Below are positions 9,066 to 18,929 of a DNA stretch of 64,000 bases, in pieces (positions within the stretch are counted from its first letter, which is position 1; every line of letters starts with the position of its first letter). Location: positions 102,861 to 166,860 of the forward strand of contig JAIPCC010000001.1 of NCBI GenBank assembly GCA_021738405.1, written 5' to 3'. This stretch comes from Crocinitomicaceae bacterium (GTDB lineage Bacteria > Bacteroidota > Bacteroidia > Flavobacteriales_D > Crocinitomicaceae). A model generated the notes under the pieces. It saw only the letters and a list, made by a program, of their open reading frames with translations, did not search any database and was not told the origin of the DNA. The translations under genes and the position numbers were made by a program.

Positions 9066-10414
9066 TGAAAGCAATTTGTGCCCTCCTCTTCCTGACTTTT
9101 TTCAGTTTTGGCTGGACCCAAACCACTACGCGCATTCTTTTTATTTTGGATGCCTCCAATTCCATGAACCTCGATTGGAATAACCAAACCCGCATGGCTG
9201 CCGCCAAAGAAGTACTGACTAAAAGTGTCGAAAGCTTGCGTGGCGTGCCCAATTTAGAACTTGCCCTGCGTGTGTATGGTCATCAGTCAAACGTTACCAA
9301 TACCTATCAAGACTGCCAAGACACCAAGCTAGAAGTTCCTTTTGGCCCTGCGAACATCGATCCTATCAAAACCAAAATCAAAGGTCTACAAGCCAAAGGC
9401 GCTACGCCTATTGCACGGTCTTTAGAAGCATCAGCTGCAGATTTTCCGGATACACTCGCCCGAAACTTCATCATTCTCATTACCGACGGCCTTGAGTCTT
9501 GCGACAACGACCCCTGTATTGTTGCCCGCAAACTCCGAGACAAGGGCGTTAAGGTCACACCATTTGTGATCGGCCTCGGCATGGACCTCAGCTACCTCGA
9601 CAAATTTGAATGCATCGGCAGCTACACCGACGCCGAGAGCAAGGCCGCTTTTGAAAACGTGCTCTCCAATATTTTATCTAAAGCACTTTTGAACACAAGC
9701 GTTCAGATCAATCTCACTACAGTAGAAGCCAAGCCACTCGAAACAGACGTCAGTATGTTTTTGTACGAGGCGGGCACTTCCAACTTAAAATACACTTTCG
9801 TTCACACCCTCAACCGCAAAGGTTTGCCCGACACCCTCGTGCTCGATCCTGCTTTGCGCTATGATTTGCGCGTGGCTACTGTTCCGCCGATCTCGAAAAA
9901 CAATATTGCCATCTTGCCACATACGCACAACATCATTCAGGTGCCAGCAGGGCAGGGGCAACTCAAAGTCACTTCCGTAAAGAGTCCTGCGGGCACGCAA
10001 CTCGAAACCCGCATCTTGCAAACAGAAGGCGCAAAAACACTGCACGTACAGCAACTCGGCGACATTCAAAAGTATTTGGTCGGCACGTATCAGTTGGAAA
10101 TCTTAACGCTTCCGCGCACCTACAAAGAAGTCAAAATTGAGCAATCCAAACTGACGAGCATTGACATCGCGGCTGCTGGTCAGTTCGTATATCAAGCGCC
10201 CAAAGGCATTTTAGGCCAAGTATTTTATGAGCGCAATCCGGGTCAGTGGGAGTGGGTCTGCGACCTCCCCTTCAACCAAACTACGGGTAATATCCGCTTG
10301 CAGCCAGGCACTTTCAAAGTTGTTTATCGCGAAAAAGACCAGCGATCAAGCACCTACACCAGAGAAAAGAAATTTACTATTACATCCCTTAAAATCAATA
10401 ATTTAACTTTATAA
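9065..10414 (+). CDS. Secreted von Willebrand factor A (VWA) domain protein inserted between transketolase subunits
   Basis: The 449-residue protein starts with GTG, sharing one nucleotide with the tktN stop. A signal peptide ([18 protein letters not shown]) precedes a VWA domain (residues about 22-215). Its metal-ion adhesion site is intact: DASNSM (Asp29, Ser31, Ser33), the Thr of KGATPIARS, and the Asp of LITDGLES. Residues about 215-449 are several beta-rich segments I cannot assign. VWA proteins bind partners through a bound divalent metal. Its tight coupling to a cytoplasmic enzyme on both sides (1-nt overlap before, 2-nt gap after) is odd and may reflect only co-regulation. Confidence 0.85.
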   Translation: MKAICALLFLTFFSFGWTQTTTRILFILDASNSMNLDWNNQTRMAAAKEVLTKSVESLRGVPNLELALRVYGHQSNVTNTYQDCQDTKLEVPFGPANIDPIKTKIKGLQAKGATPIARSLEASAADFPDTLARNFIILITDGLESCDNDPCIVARKLRDKGVKVTPFVIGLGMDLSYLDKFECIGSYTDAESKAAFENVLSNILSKALLNTSVQINLTTVEAKPLETDVSMFLYEAGTSNLKYTFVHTLNRKGLPDTLVLDPALRYDLRVATVPPISKNNIAILPHTHNIIQVPAGQGQLKVTSVKSPAGTQLETRILQTEGAKTLHVQQLGDIQKYLVGTYQLEILTLPRTYKEVKIEQSKLTSIDIAAAGQFVYQAPKGILGQVFYERNPGQWEWVCDLPFNQTTGNIRLQPGTFKVVYREKDQRSSTYTREKKFTITSLKINNLTL

Positions 10415-10416
10415 AA

Positions 10417-11379
10417 ATGGAATTTGAAGTATTCGGAAACAAAGACACCCGTTCGGGATTTGGCGAAGGTTTAGCTGTACTTGGCGAACAAAACCCAGAT
10501 GTAGTTGCACTTTGTGCAGATTTGACGGGCTCTCTTAAAATGGATGCGTTTCAAAAAGCGCACCCTGAGCGTTTCTTTCAAGCGGGCATCGCCGAGGCGA
10601 ACATGATTGGCCTTGCAGCTGGCATGACCATCGGCGGTAAAATTCCTTTTACGGGAACTTTTGCCAATTTTTCTACTGGCCGCGTTTACGATCAAATTCG
10701 TCAGTCGGTGGCTTATTCCAAAAAGAATGTGAAAATATGTGCTTCACACGCGGGCCTTACGCTCGGTGAAGACGGCGCAACGCACCAGGTGCTCGAAGAT
10801 ATCGGCATGATGCGCATGTTGCCCAACATGACCGTCATTGTTCCGGCAGACTTCAACCAAACTAAACAAGCAACCATCGCTATTGCAGCCCACGAAGGCC
10901 CAGTTTACCTGCGTTTTGGCCGTCCGGTGATGCCTATTTTTGTGAAGCCAGACGCAGAATTCGTGATTGGTAAAGCCGATGTTTTAACAGAAGGCACCGA
11001 CGTCACCATTATTGCTTGTGGCCATATGGTCTGGAAATCTATCGAGGCGCTCAAAGAATTGCATGCCATTGGTATTTCAGCCGAGCTCATCAATATGCAC
11101 ACCATTAAACCACTCGACGAAGCCGCGATTTTAAAGTCTGTAGGTAAAACAGGTTGTGTTGTTACGGCAGAAGAGCACATGATGAACGGTGGTTTGGGCG
11201 AGGCTGTTTCTCAAGTCCTGAGCCGTCAGTATCCGGTTCCGCAAGAATACGTTGCCGTCAATGACACCTTCGGCGAGTCAGGTACCCCAATGGAACTCAT
11301 GACCAAATACCACATCGACACACCAGATGTTGTTGCTGCGGTCAAGCGCGCAATTGCACGCAAGTCTATCATTATCTAA
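10417..11379 (+). CDS. tktC: Transketolase, C-terminal subunit
   Basis: The 320-residue protein covers the pyrimidine-binding and C-terminal domains of transketolase. It has the [14 protein letters not shown] motif with the Glu that activates thiamine diphosphate, [16 protein letters not shown], a PVYLRFGRP segment, and the C-terminal [13 protein letters not shown]. It should form a heterotetramer with the product of 8223-9065. It begins 2 nt after the VWA gene. Its stop TAA is one nucleotide from the convergent stop of the DUF255 gene. Confidence 0.95.
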   Translation: MEFEVFGNKDTRSGFGEGLAVLGEQNPDVVALCADLTGSLKMDAFQKAHPERFFQAGIAEANMIGLAAGMTIGGKIPFTGTFANFSTGRVYDQIRQSVAYSKKNVKICASHAGLTLGEDGATHQVLEDIGMMRMLPNMTVIVPADFNQTKQATIAIAAHEGPVYLRFGRPVMPIFVKPDAEFVIGKADVLTEGTDVTIIACGHMVWKSIEALKELHAIGISAELINMHTIKPLDEAAILKSVGKTGCVVTAEEHMMNGGLGEAVSQVLSRQYPVPQEYVAVNDTFGESGTPMELMTKYHIDTPDVVAAVKRAIARKSIII

Positions 11380-11380
11380 G

Positions 11381-13351
11381 CTAAAGCGCTAAAGCTTCTG
11401 ATACTGTTTGGACAGGCCTTTGGCAACTGCCAAACTCGCACACCGAGATGGCACCAACTGTGTATAGCTCGGAGCAGGGTAAACTTTGGTGGTAAGAAAG
11501 CAAGCAGTCTGTTTGTTTGGTGGCCTGAAAAACTTCCATGGGCGCTGTGTTATTGAGTACATGCCAGTGCTTTTCTGGGTAAAGTTGTCTGATTAAGAGC
11601 AGGCCCCAGTTGGAATAACCCGAACCGTAGGTTTCCATGCCGTCGTAAATGTTTTGAAGCATTTGCTGGGCGCTGTTGGTCCAGTCTTGGTTCTGGTAGT
11701 AAAAGCCCATTGTAAGAAAAGCATGTGCCATAACTGAATTGCTCGAGGCAATGACGTTGTCGTGGAGGTCCATGTTGCGGCTGATCAGCGTAGAATCCGC
11801 AGCTGTGAAATAACACATTTTGCTTTGCGGATGCTGAAATTCAGCGGCTACCTTTTCGGTAAGCGTTTTGGCAAATGCTAAAAAATCGAGTTGGCCTGTA
11901 CACTGATACGCCAAACTCAAAGCTTCTATGGTGTGGGCGTAATCTTCCAAAAATGCAGCAACACTTTTCTGCTGATTTGTATTGACTCTCAAAAGTTGTT
12001 GACCATCCCATTGTACGTCCTTGATCCAAGAAAGTATCTTGAGGGCCCGAATTAAAAATGCGTCTTCGCCAAAAACGCGGTAAGCCTCCAGCAAGCCTTT
12101 GGCGGTCATGGCATTCCAGCTGACGAGCAGTTTGTTATCTAAGCCGGGCCTTACGCGGTGACTGCGCTCGCGAAGTAAAGTCTCATTGATCTGCGCTTTT
12201 TGTGTGAGCCATGCAGCTAAATCTAGACCTTCTAATTTGGCAAAAGCGCTGTCGGTATGCTTGCGCAACGGAATGTGTTTGCCCTCTTCCCAATGCCCAG
12301 TTTGATTGATGTGGTAATAGCGTTTCACACGCTCGGCCTGCGCGCCAAACAATTGGTCTATTTCGTTTGGAGTCCAGCAATAAAATTTACCTTCCTCTCC
12401 TTCGCTGTCTGCGTCGAGTGCGCTGAAATAGGCGCCTAAATCTGAACGGAGTTCGCGTTCGAGAAAATCAAAGGTCTGAAAAACAACATCTTTGTAATGT
12501 GGTGTTTGATAGCTTGCATACGCTTTGGCGTATAGCCCGATGAGTTGTCCGTTGTCGTAGAGCATTTTTTCAAAATGTGGCACCTTCCACAACACGTCTA
12601 CGCTGTAGCGCGTAAAGCCACCGCCTACTTGATCATAGATGCCACCCAAGGCAATTTTGTCGAGCGTCAGGCGCACCTGCTTTTCAATTTTAGCTTCGTC
12701 AAAATGCTGCGCATAACGCAGTAAGAAAAGCCAGTTATTGGGTAGCGGAAATTTCGGCGCTTTGTTGGTTCCACCTTCAAAAGTGTCAAAACTGCGGGCC
12801 CAGCGCACAACCAACTCATGGAGTCTTTCGGCTTCAAAGCCCGAAATTTCTTGCGGGGCGGCAATGAGTTCTGCTTGCTGAATGCCTTCGTGGAGTTGTC
12901 GGGCGTAGTCTATGGCTTTGACTCTATCGTTGGCATAGGTGTGCGCCAAAGATTTGAGAATGTGCATCCATTGTTCTTTGGGGAAATAGGTGCCGCCGTA
13001 AATGGGCCTGCCGTCTGGGAGCGTGAAACAATTGAGTGGCCAGCCACCGCGTTGGGTCATGAGCTGAACAGCCGTCATGTAGATTTGGTCTACATCTGGG
13101 CGCTCTTCGCGGTCCACTTTTATATTGATAAAATGTGCGTTCATGAGCGCCGCTACTTCTTCGTCTTCAAAGCATTCGTGCTCCATGACATGACACCAAT
13201 GGCAGGCCGAATACCCAACGCTGATCAAAACCATTTTGTCTTCGGCTTTTGCGCGCTCAAAAACGTCTGCTGACCAAGCCACCCAGTGCACGGGGTTTTG
13301 GGCATGTTGTAACAAATAAGGTGAACTTTCGTTGCCGAGTTGGTTGGCCAT
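11381..13351 (-). CDS. DUF255 thioredoxin-fold protein (YyaL / SSP411 family)
   Basis: The 656-residue protein matches the family length. The N-terminus carries the hallmark NESSPYLLQHAQNPVHW, VGYSACHWCHVMEHE (CxxC thioredoxin-like motif), VDREERPDVDQ and GGWPLNCF. The rest is an alpha-helical region like six-hairpin glycosidases (KVPHFEKMLYDNGQL, DSEGEEGKFYCW). Members are common and poorly characterised; a redox or carbohydrate-linked role has been proposed. It is convergent with tktC with only 1 nt between stop codons. Confidence 0.9.
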   Translation of the reverse strand: MANQLGNESSPYLLQHAQNPVHWVAWSADVFERAKAEDKMVLISVGYSACHWCHVMEHECFEDEEVAALMNAHFINIKVDREERPDVDQIYMTAVQLMTQRGGWPLNCFTLPDGRPIYGGTYFPKEQWMHILKSLAHTYANDRVKAIDYARQLHEGIQQAELIAAPQEISGFEAERLHELVVRWARSFDTFEGGTNKAPKFPLPNNWLFLLRYAQHFDEAKIEKQVRLTLDKIALGGIYDQVGGGFTRYSVDVLWKVPHFEKMLYDNGQLIGLYAKAYASYQTPHYKDVVFQTFDFLERELRSDLGAYFSALDADSEGEEGKFYCWTPNEIDQLFGAQAERVKRYYHINQTGHWEEGKHIPLRKHTDSAFAKLEGLDLAAWLTQKAQINETLLRERSHRVRPGLDNKLLVSWNAMTAKGLLEAYRVFGEDAFLIRALKILSWIKDVQWDGQQLLRVNTNQQKSVAAFLEDYAHTIEALSLAYQCTGQLDFLAFAKTLTEKVAAEFQHPQSKMCYFTAADSTLISRNMDLHDNVIASSNSVMAHAFLTMGFYYQNQDWTNSAQQMLQNIYDGMETYGSGYSNWGLLLIRQLYPEKHWHVLNNTAPMEVFQATKQTDCLLSYHQSLPCSELYTVGAISVCEFGSCQRPVQTVSEALAL

Positions 13352-13378
13352 ATGCTTAAAATTTGACTAAAGAAGAAC

Positions 13379-13386
13379 TATATTTG
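13379..13386 (+). promoter_or_regulatory. Candidate -7 box for the SGNH-SGNH-MBOAT operon
   Basis: TATATTTG matches TAnnTTTG. The predicted start of transcription is near 13390, leaving about 13 nt before the GTG at 13403. No good TTG lies at 21 nt spacing. Confidence 0.45.
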
Positions 13387-13402
13387 CCCAAGATATCACA
13401 CC

Positions 13403-14854
13403 GTGCAACAAATACGCCCTTACAAAGTTCTGCTTTTTTTAGTTCTAGTCTTGTCACTTTTGTGCATTCCTAGTGCACTTATTCCCGAAGAAGGCGTCAA
13501 GTGGCTGGGTATCAATTGGCGCTTCTTGCCGCTTGAGCGCGTGTGGGTAGCTAAAAAACAAGTCAAGAAGAACATCGATAAAATTGTAGCCGCGGTAGAT
13601 ACCACCGACATCAACGACGGCGTCAAGCACATCGGTAAAAGCTCGGGCCAAACCGGCCTTCCGGATGGCGGTTCCTTGGCCAGCGAGTCGGCAAATCCGC
13701 TGCAAATGAGTGGCAGTGCAGCTGCCAAACTTTACCGTTTCTTTGCCGCGCTACAAGGTGCTGCCGAAGGGCAAAAAATCAGTATCTTTCACTACGGCGA
13801 CTCTCAAATTGAGGGCGACCGCATGACCGGCTATATTCGCCAGCGCATCCAACAACAATTTGGCGGCATTGGCCCTGGTTTCATTCCGGCCTACAACGTA
13901 TACAATACGCAAAGCTTCAAGCAAAAAGTATCGCCTAACTTCAAGCGCTACACCGCTTTTTGGCCTCCTAAAATGAGTTCTCGCCGTTATGGTGCGCTTT
14001 TATCGGCCGCTACATTTGATGTCAGCGGTGCTACAGAAACGCCAACCGAAGCTTGGGTAGAAATCGCGCTTTCGCCGTCGGCATTTACGCGGGCCCGCAC
14101 CTTCAGTCAGGTCAAATGTTATTACAACAGTTGTTATGCGCCTTGTTCGGTCAAGATTTACGAGAACGATAAACTCATCCACGAGGACTCTTTGGTCGCC
14201 GATGGCGGTCAGCATGTTTTGCCCCTCAGTTTTGGACACACACCTGGCAAATTGCGCTTTGTGTTTGCCTCAACCAAAAGCCCCGTATTTACTGGGTTTA
14301 GCCTAGACGGTGATGTGGGCGTACAGGTCAATAATGTGGCCATGCGCGGCTCCTCTGGCCACGACCTCAGCTCTTCAGATGCCAGTATTTTTGCACAAAT
14401 GCACCGCGAAGCCAATACCAAGTTATTTATCTTGCAATTTGGAGGCAATTCCGTTCATGCCTTCCGCGACAGCAGCAGCGTACGCTACTACATTGGCGCG
14501 CTCAAGAACCGCATCAATTACATTCAAAAATTGGTGCCCGATGCCGCCATCATTCTAATTGGCCCCAGCGACATGTCTAGGCTGCACGACGGCGTATTTG
14601 AAACTTATCCCTATTTACCCTACACCGTAGACCGCATGCAAAAAATGTGTTCAGAAAACGGGGTGGCATTCTGGAATTTATATGCAGCTATGGGCGGTAA
14701 AGATTCTATGCCGGCATGGGTTGCTCAGGGCTTGGCTGGTAAAGATTACGTGCATTTTAGCCCCCGTGGCGCCAGCATTGCTTCACAGTACTTTTTTGAG
14801 GCTTTTGGCGCTGCTTATTCCGAATGGCAGTCCGAGAAGGGGGGCGAACAATGA
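13403..14854 (+). CDS. SGNH/GDSL-type hydrolase with N-terminal membrane anchor
   Basis: The 483-residue protein starts with GTG; no ATG precedes the hydrophobic segment at residues 8-27, which should anchor it in the inner membrane with the rest in the periplasm. The SGNH signature is present: HYGDSQIEGDR with nucleophile Ser134, an Asn in QFGGNSV, and the C-terminal Asp-x-x-His of KDYVHFSPRGA near residues 447-450. Such enzymes transfer or remove acyl groups on glycans. It overlaps a second SGNH gene by 4 nt and is followed by an MBOAT acyltransferase, as in alginate-type O-acetylation loci. Confidence 0.82.
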   Translation: MQQIRPYKVLLFLVLVLSLLCIPSALIPEEGVKWLGINWRFLPLERVWVAKKQVKKNIDKIVAAVDTTDINDGVKHIGKSSGQTGLPDGGSLASESANPLQMSGSAAAKLYRFFAALQGAAEGQKISIFHYGDSQIEGDRMTGYIRQRIQQQFGGIGPGFIPAYNVYNTQSFKQKVSPNFKRYTAFWPPKMSSRRYGALLSAATFDVSGATETPTEAWVEIALSPSAFTRARTFSQVKCYYNSCYAPCSVKIYENDKLIHEDSLVADGGQHVLPLSFGHTPGKLRFVFASTKSPVFTGFSLDGDVGVQVNNVAMRGSSGHDLSSSDASIFAQMHREANTKLFILQFGGNSVHAFRDSSSVRYYIGALKNRINYIQKLVPDAAIILIGPSDMSRLHDGVFETYPYLPYTVDRMQKMCSENGVAFWNLYAAMGGKDSMPAWVAQGLAGKDYVHFSPRGASIASQYFFEAFGAAYSEWQSEKGGEQ

Positions 14855-16122
14855 GACGCATTTTAGTGCTCTTTATTTTACCCTTATTTGCTTTTGGACA
14901 ATATCCAGCGCTCTGTACCAATGATTCTCTCAGCGCCGTGGAGCAAGAAATTGCCAAAAACTACCCTTTTGTAGAGGTACAATGCAACCAATTTCAATTT
15001 TTTGGCACCGAAAGCCCCAATTGGCTGCACCTCAACAAGTCGCTTACCCAAATGATCGAGACGGGCGAGGGCAAGCTCAATTTTTACCATATTGGCGGTT
15101 CTCACTTGCAGGCCGATATTTATTCCCACGACTTTCGCACATTTTTACAGTCCAATTGGCCGGGCTTGAGTGGCGAACGCGGTTTGGTGTTTCCGTACAG
15201 TTTGGCCCACACCAACAATCCGACGAACTATAACTTTTCGTCGCCAAATACCTGGAAGGGTTTTCGTAGCGTCAATCAGCGGCCAGAAGATTTTGATTAC
15301 GGCCTCAGTGGCGCCGCTATTTCTTGTCCAGATTCTTTGGTCATTATTAACTTTAAGCACCTGCGCACCCTCGTGAAGCCTCCTTTTGACCGGCTGCGGA
15401 TTTACCACAACACGGGTGAATTCCCCTACGATCTCAATTTCGGCGACCAAGAACTTTTAGTGACTGACCTCATGCATTTTCCAGAAATGGGTTACACCGA
15501 AATTCGCTTCTCCGACCACCTCGATTCCTTAGACCTTCTTTTTGTCAAAAACAACACAACACCCTTTACGCTAGAACTTTTTGGTTTCGAGTTTTTGAAT
15601 GATTTACCTGGCATTACCTACACCGCTATTGGCATCAACGGCGCCAGTTTGCCCACGTATTTAGCCAACACCAATTTCAGTCGAGATTTGCAATTGCGCC
15701 CCCCCGATTTGTTTATCTTTTCGGTGGGCACCAACGATGCACATTGCAGCTACGAGGCCTTTGATCCCCAGATTTATAAAGCGAACCTGGAGAAAATGAT
15801 TTTACAGGTTTTACAGAGCAATCCAAATTGCGCCATCTTGCTAACGGTACCCAACGACGACTACTACATGCGTAAATACCCCAATCGCAATACAGCGCGT
15901 CAGCGCGATGTGATTTTTCAGCTTGCGGCGCAATACCAAATGGCTGTCTGGGATTTTTACGGCATAATGGGGGAGTTGGGGTCTTCTAAAACCTGGAAAA
16001 ATATGGGCCTTATGCAAGCCGATTACGTTCACTTTACAGGTACAGGTTACCACCTCAAGGGTACATTATTGATCGAGGCTTTTCAAAAAAACCTCACGAG
16101 TTTACAAAATTTGCGCAATTGA
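14851..16122 (+). CDS. Second SGNH/GDSL-type hydrolase, secreted
   Basis: The 423-residue protein starts at the ATG at 14851, overlapping the upstream stop (ATGA); an in-frame upstream ATG at 14824 lies before the signal peptide (MRRILVLFILPLFAFGQ). Motifs are NFYHIGGSHLQAD with candidate nucleophile Ser84, VGTNDAHCS with the Asn, and ADYVHFTGTGYHLKG with Asp391 and His394. It is a divergent paralogue of the protein before it. The pair probably works with the MBOAT protein to load acyl groups on an exported polymer. Confidence 0.8.
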   Translation: MRRILVLFILPLFAFGQYPALCTNDSLSAVEQEIAKNYPFVEVQCNQFQFFGTESPNWLHLNKSLTQMIETGEGKLNFYHIGGSHLQADIYSHDFRTFLQSNWPGLSGERGLVFPYSLAHTNNPTNYNFSSPNTWKGFRSVNQRPEDFDYGLSGAAISCPDSLVIINFKHLRTLVKPPFDRLRIYHNTGEFPYDLNFGDQELLVTDLMHFPEMGYTEIRFSDHLDSLDLLFVKNNTTPFTLELFGFEFLNDLPGITYTAIGINGASLPTYLANTNFSRDLQLRPPDLFIFSVGTNDAHCSYEAFDPQIYKANLEKMILQVLQSNPNCAILLTVPNDDYYMRKYPNRNTARQRDVIFQLAAQYQMAVWDFYGIMGELGSSKTWKNMGLMQADYVHFTGTGYHLKGTLLIEAFQKNLTSLQNLRN

Positions 16123-16123
16123 T

Positions 16124-17785
16124 ATGAATCGCATACACGAACTATTTTCCTGGCAACATCAAGAAAGCTTGCTGTTCACAAGACTTGATTTTTGGTTGTT
16201 TTTCTTGGCTGTTATGGCCGTATTTGTCTTGATCCACAAGCGTTATTTGCTGCGCAGTATTTTCTTGACAGCAGTCAGTTTGTTTTTCTATTTCAAAACC
16301 TCCGGAAATTTTGTGTTGTTGCTCGGCTTTATGCTTTTGTTCAATTATTTGATTGGCCGAGGCGTTGGTTGGCTAGACCGACCCAAATGGAATAAAGGAT
16401 TTTTGATTTCAGGGCTCATCGTTAATTTGGCCGGCTTGTTCTACTTTAAATATGCCTACTTTTTTACCGATGCCTTCAATGCACAATTTGGCACCGATTA
16501 CAATGTGGTCAATCAGTTTGCGGTCATTGGCAACGAATGGTTTGGCAAGGGCAGTTTTGTCGATAAAATTCTCGTGCCAATCGGCGTCTCGTTCTTTACG
16601 TTTCATAACATTTCTTATTTGGTAGACATCTCCAGAAAAGAGATTCCGGCTGCCAAAAACTTCTTTGACTACGCTTTTTACGTCACGTATTTTCCGCACC
16701 TTATTGCAGGGCCTATTGTACGTGCCCGCGATTTCATCCCGCAAATTCACGCACCGTATCAGCTGAGTAAATACGATTTTTCGTGGTCGCTCTGGATGAT
16801 CGGTAAGGGTTTGCTTAAAAAGCTCATTTTTGCAGATTATATCGCCGTGCATTTCATCGACAAAGTACTCGATGCACCAGATGCGTACCCTGGTTTTGTT
16901 GGTCTCATCGCTATGTTTGCTTATTCCCTGCAAATTTATGCCGACTTCTCTGGTTATACCGACATGGCCATTGGCGTTTCCAAGCTCATGGGCTTTAATT
17001 TATTGGAGAATTTCAACTCGCCATACAAAGCCGTTTCTGTGGCAGAATTTTGGCGTCGTTGGCATAAATCTTTGAGTTCTTGGCTGCGTGACTACCTTTA
17101 TATTCCACTCGGCGGAAACAAGAAAGGATCTTGGGGCACTGCCATCATGACGGCAGTCATTTTAGGCTTTTTGTATTTCATCACAGGCTGGGTTGAGCTC
17201 TGGTATACTTATGGCGTACTGCTCGCTGTCTATTTGATTTTATGGCAATTTTGGCCTGCTTTTAGAACCTTTGCCGTACGCGACTTGAATTTGCTCATCA
17301 CGATGATCGTAGGCGGTTTATGGCACGGTGCGAGTCAGAATTTTGTGATTTGGGGCGCGATGAATGGCGCAGCGTTGGTGATCTATAATTACTGGAAGCG
17401 CATTAGCCCATATGAAAACACAACGCATTGGTCGGTGCGGGCTTGGCGTATATTGCTGACCTTGGCCTTCATTACCTTTACCCGCATTTGGTTCCGTTTG
17501 CCAGAAGCCGATCAGCCTCTTAAGTTCTTGACGATCGTAACCGAACAATTTAACTGGACGAGCGCTACCTGGTGGATTGTTTGGAACACATACCAAGGAG
17601 TCTTTTACCTCATCCTGCTCGGCTTTTTGTCGCATTGGTTGCCTCAAAAATGGAAAGACCAAACCGTTTTGTTCTTTTCAAAATGGCCAATGCCCGTTCA
17701 GGCGCTCACTTTTGCCGTGTCGGTTTTTATCATGTATCAAGCGGTATCAGATACCTTTAAAGCCTTTGTTTACTTCCAATTCTAG
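16124..17785 (+). CDS. MBOAT family membrane-bound O-acyltransferase (AlgI/PatA-like)
   Basis: The 553-residue protein has about 11 hydrophobic segments and starts 1 nt after the SGNH gene. It has the family hallmarks: VPIGVSFFTFHNISYLVD, YFPHLIAGPIVR, ADFSGYTDMAIG, LLENFNSPYKA, EFWRRWHKSLSSWLRDYLYI, and the catalytic His401 in GGLWHGASQNF. MBOAT proteins pass acyl groups across the inner membrane to periplasmic partners, here presumably the two SGNH proteins. The acylated polymer is not encoded nearby, so the substrate is open. Confidence 0.93.
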   Translation: MNRIHELFSWQHQESLLFTRLDFWLFFLAVMAVFVLIHKRYLLRSIFLTAVSLFFYFKTSGNFVLLLGFMLLFNYLIGRGVGWLDRPKWNKGFLISGLIVNLAGLFYFKYAYFFTDAFNAQFGTDYNVVNQFAVIGNEWFGKGSFVDKILVPIGVSFFTFHNISYLVDISRKEIPAAKNFFDYAFYVTYFPHLIAGPIVRARDFIPQIHAPYQLSKYDFSWSLWMIGKGLLKKLIFADYIAVHFIDKVLDAPDAYPGFVGLIAMFAYSLQIYADFSGYTDMAIGVSKLMGFNLLENFNSPYKAVSVAEFWRRWHKSLSSWLRDYLYIPLGGNKKGSWGTAIMTAVILGFLYFITGWVELWYTYGVLLAVYLILWQFWPAFRTFAVRDLNLLITMIVGGLWHGASQNFVIWGAMNGAALVIYNYWKRISPYENTTHWSVRAWRILLTLAFITFTRIWFRLPEADQPLKFLTIVTEQFNWTSATWWIVWNTYQGVFYLILLGFLSHWLPQKWKDQTVLFFSKWPMPVQALTFAVSVFIMYQAVSDTFKAFVYFQF

Positions 17786-17803
17786 AAATAGTTGGGTAAT
17801 TAC

Positions 17804-17835
17804 TTGACATGGGGGGTCTTGATGTTGTATCTTTG
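17804..17835 (+). promoter_or_regulatory. Bacteroidota-type promoter of queA-ribF
   Basis: TTGAC (17804-17808) lies 21 nt (counted from TTG) before TATCTTTG (17828-17835), a full match to the Bacteroidota promoter. The predicted leader before the queA ATG is about 32 nt. This is the best promoter in the window. Confidence 0.8.
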
Positions 17836-17870
17836 CGCTCCCCTTAAAGCAGGGATTCAAAAAACGTCCT

Positions 17871-18929
17871 ATGAGCAAAATGAAACTTTCTGATTTTGAC
17901 TTCAATCTCCCTGAAGAATTAATCGCCAATTATCCAGAAGAAACCCGTGACGAATGCCGCCTCATGGTAGTGCACCGTTCTACCGGCCTCATAGAGCACA
18001 AAATGTTCCGCGACATCCTAGACTACTTTAATGAAGGCGATGTCATGATCATGAACAACACCCGCGTTTTTCCTGCCCGCATGTACGGCAACAAAGAAAA
18101 AACAGGTGCTAAAATCGAAGTATTTTTATTGCGCGAGCTCAACCGCGAAAGCCTTTTGTGGGATGTTTTAGTAGATCCTGCGCGCAAAATCCGCATAGGC
18201 AACAAATTATATTTTGGCGAAGACGACTCTCTTGTGGCTGAGGTCATTGACAACACCACATCTAGAGGCCGCACCCTTCGTTTTTTATTCGACGGCCCTT
18301 ACGAAGACTTCAAAGCTAAGATCACTGAGTTGGGCGAAACACCCCTTCCAAAATACATCAAAAGAGATGTAGAACCTGAAGACGAAGAGCGCTACCAAAC
18401 CGTTTTTGCAAGCGTAGAGGGTGCCGTTGCAGCACCAACAGCTGGTCTTCACTTCTCAAAACAATTGCTCAAGCGTTTGGAATTGAAAGGCATCAACTTT
18501 GCCGAGCTCACACTCCACGTAGGTCTTGGTACTTTTCGTTCAGTCGAGGTAGAAGACCTCACCAAGCACAAAATGGATTCCGAGCAGGTCATCATCCCAG
18601 AAAGTGCCGTAGAAATGGTCAACGACGCCAAGCGCCACAAGCGCAGAGTATGCGCAGTCGGAACCACCTCTATGCGCTCCATTGAAACATCTGTCTCTAC
18701 AGACGGCATGCTCAAGCCTTACGACGGCTGGACCAACAAATTCATTTTCCCGCCTTACGAATTCAGCATTGCCGACAGCCTCATTACCAATTTCCACACG
18801 CCTCTTTCCACTTTGCTCATGATGATTTCCGCCTTTATGGGCCATGAACTCATGCACAAAGCATACGATGAAGCGGTCAGAGAAAAGTACCGTTTCTATT
18901 CTTACGGAGACGCCATGCTTATCCTCTAA
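17871..18929 (+). CDS. queA: S-adenosylmethionine:tRNA ribosyltransferase-isomerase
   Basis: QueA adds the cyclopentene ring precursor (epoxyqueuosine) to the tRNA wobble base in queuosine synthesis. The 352-residue length is typical. Motifs include the N-terminal [26 protein letters not shown], the [11 protein letters not shown] segment, [26 protein letters not shown], and the C-terminal [18 protein letters not shown]. It is followed by ribF with a 1-nt overlap (TAATG). Confidence 0.97.
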   Translation: MSKMKLSDFDFNLPEELIANYPEETRDECRLMVVHRSTGLIEHKMFRDILDYFNEGDVMIMNNTRVFPARMYGNKEKTGAKIEVFLLRELNRESLLWDVLVDPARKIRIGNKLYFGEDDSLVAEVIDNTTSRGRTLRFLFDGPYEDFKAKITELGETPLPKYIKRDVEPEDEERYQTVFASVEGAVAAPTAGLHFSKQLLKRLELKGINFAELTLHVGLGTFRSVEVEDLTKHKMDSEQVIIPESAVEMVNDAKRHKRRVCAVGTTSMRSIETSVSTDGMLKPYDGWTNKFIFPPYEFSIADSLITNFHTPLSTLLMMISAFMGHELMHKAYDEAVREKYRFYSYGDAMLIL

